Below are positions 58,229-64,000 of a stretch of DNA of 64,000 nt, piece by piece. The stretch is from the NCBI GenBank assembly GCA_005881575.1, contig VBCA01000004.1:1-64000 (forward strand), in the 5' to 3' direction. Within the stretch, counting starts at the first letter, position 1, and each line of letters begins with the position of its first letter. A model generated the notes under the pieces. It was not told where the DNA came from. It saw only the letters and a list, made by a program, of their open reading frames with translations, and searched no databases. The stretch is from Betaproteobacteria bacterium (GTDB lineage: Bacteria > Pseudomonadota > Gammaproteobacteria > Burkholderiales > SG8-39). Both the position numbers and the translations under genes were made by a program.

Positions 58229-59026
58229 ATGAAAGTAGTGCTGTTTTGCGGCGGTTTGGGGACGCGGTTGGGAGATCTCACGGAAAACATTCCCAAGCCT
58301 CTGGTGAAGATCGGATACCGCCCCATCCTGTGGCACGTAATGAAGTATTACGCGCATTTCGGCCACAAGGACTTCATCCTCTGTCTTGGGTACAAGGCCG
58401 ATACGATCAAGGATTATTTTCTCAACTACAAGGAATACCTTTCCAACGACTTTACGATGAGTAACGGTGGAAAGGACATACAGCTCCAGCAGAGCGACAT
58501 CGCCGACTGGAAGATCACATTCGTCGATACGGGGCTGAGGGCGAACATTGGCCAGCGCTTGAAAGCGGTCGAGAAATACGTCGCGGGTGAGGAGATATTC
58601 CTCGCCAATTACTCGGATGGACTCACTAATTGCCCGCTTCCTGAGTTGATAGACAGCGTAGTCAAGAGCGGGAAGATCGCCTGTTTTCTATGCGCGAAAC
58701 CCTCCCAAAGCTTCCATGTCGTGCAGCTTGACGCGGACAAATCGGTGAGAAGCATCCAGAGTGTGCGGAAATCCGACATTCGGATCAACGCCGGCTTCTT
58801 CGTATTCAGAAAGGAGATCTTCAACTACATAAGGCCTGGCGAGGAATTGGTCGTGGAGCCATTTCAAAGACTGATCGCGGAAAAGAAAATCATCGGCTAT
58901 CCGTCCGACCAATTCTGGTGCATGGACACCTTCAAGGAGCATCAGGAACTGACGGATATGTTCAACCTCGGCGATACGCCTTGGGAGGTGTGGAAAAAAG
59001 CCACCGGCGGCGATCGTCGAGAGTGA
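58229..59026 (+). CDS. RfbF-like sugar-1-phosphate cytidylyltransferase
   Basis: 265-aa nucleotidyltransferase with the signature FCGGLGTRLGDLTENIPKPLVKIG and GYRPILWHVMKYYAHFGHKDFILCLGYKADTIKDYF, very like glucose-1-phosphate cytidylyltransferases. The metal-site segment reads NYSDGL where typical RfbF has a YGDGV-type sequence. No CDP-glucose 4,6-dehydratase (RfbG) is adjacent. Specificity for CTP and glucose-1-P is therefore inferred. Confidence 0.82.
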   Translation: MKVVLFCGGLGTRLGDLTENIPKPLVKIGYRPILWHVMKYYAHFGHKDFILCLGYKADTIKDYFLNYKEYLSNDFTMSNGGKDIQLQQSDIADWKITFVDTGLRANIGQRLKAVEKYVAGEEIFLANYSDGLTNCPLPELIDSVVKSGKIACFLCAKPSQSFHVVQLDADKSVRSIQSVRKSDIRINAGFFVFRKEIFNYIRPGEELVVEPFQRLIAEKKIIGYPSDQFWCMDTFKEHQELTDMFNLGDTPWEVWKKATGGDRRE

Positions 59027-59038
59027 AAGGCAAGACGG

Positions 59039-59692
59039 ATGCTGAATTTGACTTTCGAAAGGCGGCGTGATTCGATCTTCAGGATTCTATGCTTAGGAGC
59101 GCACAGCGACGACATCGAAATCGGTTGCGGCGGCACCGTTCTGAGAATCCTCGAAGAAAATCCAGACGCCGAGGTGTTGTGGGTCGTGATAGGAGCAAGC
59201 GGACAGAGAGCGGACGAAGCAACCGCAAGCGCCAAGTCCTTCCTGGCGAGAGCCCGCCAGAAGGAGGTTATCGTCAAGGAATTCAGGGACGGGTTCTTTC
59301 CCTACATCGGTGCTGAGATCAAAGGGTTCTTCGAGGAACTCAAACGCAGATGCGCCCCGGACCTTATCCTCACGCACTGTCGCAACGACCTCCATCAAGA
59401 TCACCGTCTGGTATCCGAATTGACCTGGAACACATTCAGGAACCACCTAATCCTGGAATATGAAATCCTCAAATACGACGGCGATCTTGGGACGCCAAAC
59501 GTCTTTGTGCACTTGACGGAATCGCTTGCCCGCAGGAAAGTCGGGATTCTGCTGGACAGCTTCAGGAGCCAGGTGAAAAAGAACTGGTTCACCGAAGACG
59601 CATTTCTCGCGATTCTGAGACTGCGCGGCCTCGAATGCAACGCGCCGGAAAAATATGCGGAGGCCTACCATGCACGCAAGCTTGTGCTCTGA
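59039..59692 (+). CDS. PIG-L family deacetylase
   Basis: 217-aa zinc hydrolase of the LmbE/PIG-L group. The metal motif reads AHSDDIEIGCGG (usual AHPDDxE) and a second motif is THCRNDLHQDHRLVSE. It would remove an acetyl group from a sugar, perhaps on a nucleotide or lipid carrier. It begins 12 bp after the RfbF-like gene and fits the same operon. Confidence 0.9.
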   Translation: MLNLTFERRRDSIFRILCLGAHSDDIEIGCGGTVLRILEENPDAEVLWVVIGASGQRADEATASAKSFLARARQKEVIVKEFRDGFFPYIGAEIKGFFEELKRRCAPDLILTHCRNDLHQDHRLVSELTWNTFRNHLILEYEILKYDGDLGTPNVFVHLTESLARRKVGILLDSFRSQVKKNWFTEDAFLAILRLRGLECNAPEKYAEAYHARKLVL

Positions 59693-59743
59693 ATCGCCAG
59701 TCGCGCGACGAAAGGCGGCGCCGACATTGCTGGGAGTCGTATC

Positions 59744-61099
59744 ATGCACGCGGCCACAACGAGCTATCGAAAAACCATAATCGCCTCCTCTGTCGCTGGT
59801 CTGGCGGTGATTGCGGTAACGCACGCCGGCCAGACATTGGTGTCTGCGATTCTTCCAGTCTCGTTCGTCGTCCTCCTCACCGCCCTCGGGTGGGTCGTTG
59901 GCTTGCTTCTGCTGCTCGTCGCCCTTGGTGGTCTTCTCGTCAATTTCCGCTATTCCGGGCGTGAGCGGGGAGAGGAGGACTTATTCCTTGCCCTCAACAG
60001 AGCCCGATCGGAAGCTGAATTGCTTGATCAAACCGGCCGCTCCAAGGCTGTCAAATTCCCGAAACTTCGTCGTTGGCTGGGCGCTCCAGCGTACATCGTC
60101 AACGACACGGTGCGAATCCGTTCGTTACAAGAAATCTTCGACACTCTCGACGCGAACGGTTGCCTCGATGGCCTGCCATTCATGCCCGAGATGGCGAAGT
60201 ACTGTGGAACCGTCGGCACCGTTTTCCGTTGCGTGGACAAGATCTACGACTACGGAGGCAGAAAAGACATGCGACGCCTCAAGGACACCGTGTCGATTGC
60301 CGGGCTGCGTTGCGATGGCAGCGCACACGATGGTTGTCAAGCCAAGTGTTATATCTTGTGGAAAACCGCCTGGATCAAAAGGACGGAGGTGCCGGCAACG
60401 TCAGAGGTTGAGCCCTCGGTCGAGCAGCCCGGCAGCGTGGCCTCTGATATTGGGACCGATCGCTCCTTCGGGCCCACATTTGTCAAAGACGACGACGCAG
60501 CTGATGGCAGATATGTGTGCCAGTACACGCAGCTCGTCCGGGCCTCGACCAGAATGAGGCCATCGGATCCACGTCAAGATCTGCGGCCGTTGATCGCTGG
60601 CAACTTGAGGGTAACGGCATTCGGGGTCGCCATGCTCACTCGTCTGTTCAATGCGGTACAGCGGCTGCGCGGTGGGATTAGCTTCCCCCCGATGTACCAT
60701 GGCTCCAGCACTGCCTCACGGCACGTGGATCTCAATTTACAGCCAGGAGAGCTGGTGCGAGTTTGCGACCCCGAAAAGATCTTCGAGAGTCTTAACCCAT
60801 CGGGCAGGAACCGGGGACTCTGGTTCGATCGAGGAATGCTCAGCTACTGTAAGCGGTGGTACAGGGTTCTCAGTAGAGTTGACAAGATCATTGACGATGC
60901 AAGCGGCAGGATGCTCCGGATGAAGACACCCTGTATCGTGCTTGAGGGGGTCGACGCTTCCGGAGAGCATGTGCGATTTTTGGCGCAGCACGATTATCCA
61001 TTTTGGCGCGAAGCTTGGCTGGAGAGAGTGGATCCTCGCACGCAGCCGGATGCATCTACTCCCAACCGTAGCCTGCACCCCGCCGATGGCCATCGCTGA
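59744..61099 (+). CDS. Membrane protein with a duplicated Cys-type domain, function unknown
   Basis: 451 aa. Two transmembrane helices (about 12-35 and 38-67) then two copies of a roughly 93-residue domain, at about 121-213 and 336-429. Each copy starts with a VRI/VRV segment, passes a YC residue pair and a VDKI motif, and ends WKTAWI / WREAWL. Copy 1 keeps Cys190, Cys198 and Cys202 in LRCDGSAHDGCQAKC; copy 2 has lost them. I do not know a function for this domain. The position, between a deacetylase and a glycosyltransferase, suggests work in the polysaccharide pathway. Confidence 0.8.
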   Translation: MHAATTSYRKTIIASSVAGLAVIAVTHAGQTLVSAILPVSFVVLLTALGWVVGLLLLLVALGGLLVNFRYSGRERGEEDLFLALNRARSEAELLDQTGRSKAVKFPKLRRWLGAPAYIVNDTVRIRSLQEIFDTLDANGCLDGLPFMPEMAKYCGTVGTVFRCVDKIYDYGGRKDMRRLKDTVSIAGLRCDGSAHDGCQAKCYILWKTAWIKRTEVPATSEVEPSVEQPGSVASDIGTDRSFGPTFVKDDDAADGRYVCQYTQLVRASTRMRPSDPRQDLRPLIAGNLRVTAFGVAMLTRLFNAVQRLRGGISFPPMYHGSSTASRHVDLNLQPGELVRVCDPEKIFESLNPSGRNRGLWFDRGMLSYCKRWYRVLSRVDKIIDDASGRMLRMKTPCIVLEGVDASGEHVRFLAQHDYPFWREAWLERVDPRTQPDASTPNRSLHPADGHR

Positions 61100-61136
61100 C
61101 GTATGAAGCATCATCCTACGCCCCGAAGGAAGTAGC

Positions 61137-62060
61137 TTGATCGATTCCAGCGAACCCCTAGTGACGATTGGCGTTCCCGTCTACAACGGCGAACGCTTTC
61201 TCGCGGAATGCCTCGATTCGCTGCTTTCGCAAAGATTCCGGAACTTTGTTCTGTTGATCAGCGACAATGCGTCGACTGACGGCACCGAGAAGATCTGCCA
61301 GACGTACGTAAAGGCGGATTCGCGAGTGCGCTACCACCGCAATCGCACCAATATCGGACTGTATGGCAATTTCAATCTGCTCCTTAGATTGGCGCGAACG
61401 CGTTACGTGAAGCTCGCAACTGCTGATGATTTCTGGGCGCCGACGATGCTAGGCGATTCCCTGGCATCGATGGAAGGCGACTCGTCGCTGGCACTCTGCC
61501 ATCCTAAAGCGGTTCTGGTGGCCGAGGACGGCAGCGAGATCCGCCGATACGAGCAGTCTTGTCACTTGATGGATGACGACCCGGCCGTGCGATTCAGGCG
61601 CGTGTTGACCGAAATCGGCCTCGTAAATCAGCTCGTGGGAGTTATTAGAACCGACGTGCTGAGATCAACGCTGCCTCTTATGAACCACACTCTGGCGGAT
61701 CGCGTGTTTGTGGCCGAGCTCAGCCTATATGGAAAGATCATGGAGCTGCCGAAGTACCAGTACTTCCGGCGCTTTCATCAGGAGTCTACTAGCTGGGACC
61801 GGAAATCTGAATCGCACCAGATCAGGCGGCTGTTCAGTTCGGGAACGCGCCGCATCCGGCTCGCGACTTGGAAGTATCACTGGGGTCTCGTTCGTCGCTT
61901 GCTCCGCAGCCCCCTCGATTCCGGAAGGAAGCTGGAGCTTCTGCGGTTCCTGGGAAGACGCATCGCTTGGGACCGGTGGGTGCTCATGGGCGAATGCTGG
62001 CAACTTTTGTGGCCCGCTCGGACCGCGGCGGCGTCGGAACAGCGGGAAACCAAATCTTGA
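61137..62060 (+). CDS. Family 2 glycosyltransferase
   Basis: 307 aa from a TTG start with GGAAG a few bases upstream. GT-A fold: VTIGVPVYNGERFLAECLDSLLSQ, SDNASTDGTEKIC and the metal-binding segment LATADDFWAP. No transmembrane helix is obvious. It probably adds one sugar to a lipid-linked repeat unit. The donor cannot be told from sequence. Confidence 0.9.
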   Translation: MIDSSEPLVTIGVPVYNGERFLAECLDSLLSQRFRNFVLLISDNASTDGTEKICQTYVKADSRVRYHRNRTNIGLYGNFNLLLRLARTRYVKLATADDFWAPTMLGDSLASMEGDSSLALCHPKAVLVAEDGSEIRRYEQSCHLMDDDPAVRFRRVLTEIGLVNQLVGVIRTDVLRSTLPLMNHTLADRVFVAELSLYGKIMELPKYQYFRRFHQESTSWDRKSESHQIRRLFSSGTRRIRLATWKYHWGLVRRLLRSPLDSGRKLELLRFLGRRIAWDRWVLMGECWQLLWPARTAAASEQRETKS

Positions 62061-62088
62061 ACGAGTTCCGGCCGGGAATGCGTCAAGC

Positions 62089-63114
62089 GTGAATGACCGT
62101 TTTCGAATGATCATGATTGGGGCGGGCCGGATCGCCTCACAGTCGCATCTGCCGGCCATCCTGGCCTGCGAGGGAGTGGACTTAGTCGCGATCGTAGATT
62201 CGACGCCGGGACGAGCGGCTAAGCTTGCACGGGAGTATGGGCTCTCGGTACAGATTTTCTCCGATCTGGAACCAGCGCTCGAGGACGCGGATGGCGCAAT
62301 AGTGGCGACCCCGAACGACACGCATCACGAAATCGCGACACGCTGCCTGATGCGAGGAGTTCATGTACTGGTCGAGAAGCCGATGACCTCTGCGTACGCC
62401 GAAGCCTTGACGCTCTCGGAGCTGGCGCGGAATACTGGGTTCAAGGCCATGGTCGGCTATGTAACCAGGCACCGACGCAATGTGCGTCTCATGAAGACCC
62501 TGTTGGATCAGAAGCACTTCGGCCAGGTGAGTAACTTCGCCTATCAGTTCGGTACCATTGGCGGCTGGGCGCCTCTAGCAGGCTACAGGTCAGACGCCGG
62601 TGGCCGGGGCGCCGGGGTACTCGCGATCTCGGCTAGCCATTTCTTGGATCGGATGCTCTGGTTCTGGGGCTATCCTCTCGACATGACATATCTCGACGAC
62701 GGATCGAAGGGCCCCGAGGCGAACTGCGTCGCGAAGTTTCAGTTTGAGGGGGGGATGCACGGCACGTTGCGATGCTCCAAGAGCGCCAGCCTGCCAGGCG
62801 GGCTCGTACTGGATACGGAGACGGGCCGCGTGGTTCTTCCTGAAGTCGAGGATGCCGACATCGTCCTTCTCCCTAACGAAAATCAGCATCTTCAGTACGT
62901 ACTGAAGTCGCGGGACCAGCATACCGGTCCGGATCGGGACCCGTTCCTCGCACAGATTTCCGACTTCGTGTCGGCTTGTAAGACCGGAGGCGGCTTCGGC
63001 TGCGATTTCAATCAGGGGGCCGCGTCCATGCGTCTGATCGAGGACCTGTACTCGAGGAGACAGCCTCTCAAGCAGGATTGGTATTCGTCTCTCGATTCGG
63101 GAGAGTCACGGTGA
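62089..63114 (+). CDS. Gfo/Idh/MocA family oxidoreductase
   Basis: 341 aa from a GTG; an ATG at 62107 is an alternative. Rossmann motif MIGAGRIASQSHLP and the family signature VEKPMTSAYAEA, in which the Lys is catalytic. The C-terminal half has GGRGAGVLAISASHFLDRMLW. Enzymes of this group oxidise or reduce sugars or sugar nucleotides with NAD(P). It overlaps the next gene by 4 bp (GTGA). Confidence 0.9.
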   Translation: MNDRFRMIMIGAGRIASQSHLPAILACEGVDLVAIVDSTPGRAAKLAREYGLSVQIFSDLEPALEDADGAIVATPNDTHHEIATRCLMRGVHVLVEKPMTSAYAEALTLSELARNTGFKAMVGYVTRHRRNVRLMKTLLDQKHFGQVSNFAYQFGTIGGWAPLAGYRSDAGGRGAGVLAISASHFLDRMLWFWGYPLDMTYLDDGSKGPEANCVAKFQFEGGMHGTLRCSKSASLPGGLVLDTETGRVVLPEVEDADIVLLPNENQHLQYVLKSRDQHTGPDRDPFLAQISDFVSACKTGGGFGCDFNQGAASMRLIEDLYSRRQPLKQDWYSSLDSGESR

Positions 63115-64000
63115 GAGTAGCCGTCGTTGGCGCGTCCGGCCTCGCGGGCTTCGCGGTGGTGGAGTACCTTCTGGAAAAAGGCATAGAAACGGTGCCGCTC
63201 GTCGGTTCGACCGGCAACTCCTGGCGCCTATTCAGCCAAGGTATCACTCCGCAGCTGGTAAACGTTCTCCATCCGGACGGCTTGAGCCGCGCACTCGGCG
63301 GATGCACGCATGTCGTAAATTGCCTGCGCGGCGACGAGAACGTGATGCTGCAAGGCACGCGCAATCTGGTGAAGGAAGCACTCCGTGCCGGCGCGACCCG
63401 CTTCGTCCATGTGAGCAGCGTGGCCGTTTATGGAGATCGCCCCGCACCGGGCGCGGCCGTCGAATCGGCGATGCCCTCTGTCGAGAAGGGAGGCTATGGG
63501 TGGATCAAGCTGCGGCAAGACGAGATCGTCCAAAGGACCGCCGCCCGTGGACTCAAAAGCATTATCCTCTGCCCCCCAAATATTGTCGGGCCCGGTTCCT
63601 ACTTTCTCCTCGAGATACTGGGGTGCCTGCTGCGGGGCGAATTGCTGCTGGCAGATGGCGGGAGCTGCGTCTGCAGCACGGTGGACGCCAGGAATCTGGC
63701 GCACGCGTGCTTTCTCGCCCTGAGCGAGGGCTCGACGAATGGCGAAAGATATTTCGTGACCGACGACGAGCGCGTAACTTGGGCCAGTATCGTCGACGGC
63801 CTTCGCGCCGCCGGTCAGATTGCGGCGCGCCCCCCCGAATGCACGCTCGAAGAGCTTCGGCGCACGAGCGAAGAGCGGGCAGTGCCGAAGCCAAGGCTAT
63901 GGGTCAGCGTGAAGCACCTCGTGTCGGACGACGTGAGGAGCGCGCTGAGAAAGGACCCGTTGCTCGCGAAAATCGACGGCGCGCTCCGGGCATTCGTGGG
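63111..64000 (+). CDS. SDR-type sugar nucleotide epimerase/reductase (partial, C-terminus off the window)
   Basis: At least 296 codons from a GTG that overlaps the previous stop. N-terminal NAD(P) motif VGASGLAGFAV, then catalytic SSVAVYG; the tyrosine/lysine pair is probably YGWIK. Extended SDR fold, likely acting on a nucleotide sugar. The frame is open to the last base of the window. Confidence 0.85.
   Translation, partial: MRVAVVGASGLAGFAVVEYLLEKGIETVPLVGSTGNSWRLFSQGITPQLVNVLHPDGLSRALGGCTHVVNCLRGDENVMLQGTRNLVKEALRAGATRFVHVSSVAVYGDRPAPGAAVESAMPSVEKGGYGWIKLRQDEIVQRTAARGLKSIILCPPNIVGPGSYFLLEILGCLLRGELLLADGGSCVCSTVDARNLAHACFLALSEGSTNGERYFVTDDERVTWASIVDGLRAAGQIAARPPECTLEELRRTSEERAVPKPRLWVSVKHLVSDDVRSALRKDPLLAKIDGALRAFV

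Noticed and set aside
58229-59026. Firm annotation as rfbF, glucose-1-phosphate cytidylyltransferase
   Set aside because: Sequence similarity is strong but the metal segment differs and the partner dehydratase is missing, so substrate and nucleotide are left open.

Overview
The window looks like a chromosomal contig of a GC-rich betaproteobacterium (Burkholderiales/Nitrosomonadales-like). The evidence is the secG, tRNA-Leu(GAG), nuoA-N run, the greA/carB/carA and dapB/bamE/fur neighbourhood, Betaproteobacteria-like Nuo, FtsH and RluD proteins, and an exopolysaccharide deacetylase of the kind linked to PEP-CTERM/exosortase loci. The genus cannot be fixed from sequence alone.

Layout. (1) About 1-13.5 kb, minus strand: a complex I operon nuoA to nuoN, with nuoN cut by the left edge. 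(2) 13.6-25.8 kb, minus strand: tRNA-Leu, secG, tpiA, dtd, glmM, folP, ftsH, rlmE, greA, carB, carA. Between rlmE and greA is a 523-bp accessory patch with hairpins, two coupled tiny membrane ORFs, an attC-like imperfect hairpin and a small lipoprotein-like ORF. (3) 25.9-29.8 kb, plus strand: a two-gene signalling module, a membrane PAS histidine kinase overlapping a receiver / class III cyclase / Ser-Thr kinase fusion, placed between carA and dapB. (4) 29.8-40.8 kb: dapB, bamE, fur, a second Ser/Thr kinase with a duplicated C-terminal module, dodecin, sixA-like, OprB-type porin, ZIP transporter, pgeF, rluD, bamD, a DinG/YoaA helicase and an NlpC/P60 lipoprotein. (5) 40.9-64 kb: a surface polysaccharide region.

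The polysaccharide region holds sugar-nucleotide enzymes (UDP-glucuronate epimerase-like, galE, a TviB/WbpA-type UDP-sugar dehydrogenase, RfbC-like and RfbF-like proteins, an extended SDR, a SAF-domain dehydrogenase, a Gfo/Idh oxidoreductase, and a further SDR cut by the right edge). It also has two deacetylases (NodB-type and PIG-L-type), a GT2 glycosyltransferase, a methyltransferase, and a cytochrome c-PQQ dehydrogenase fusion. The standout is a minus-strand operon at 46.2-52.7 kb: SGNH-like membrane protein, FkbH-like protein, acyl carrier protein, MaoC-SDR fusion, MBOAT. It reads as a carrier-bound small-acyl (perhaps glyceryl or hydroxyacyl) synthesis and export/transfer system for decorating a polysaccharide. 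I infer that from domain content; I did not test it.

No CRISPR array, rRNA, transposase or integrase gene was seen. From about 43 kb codon use looks less GC-rich than in the housekeeping half, as is common for polysaccharide islands.
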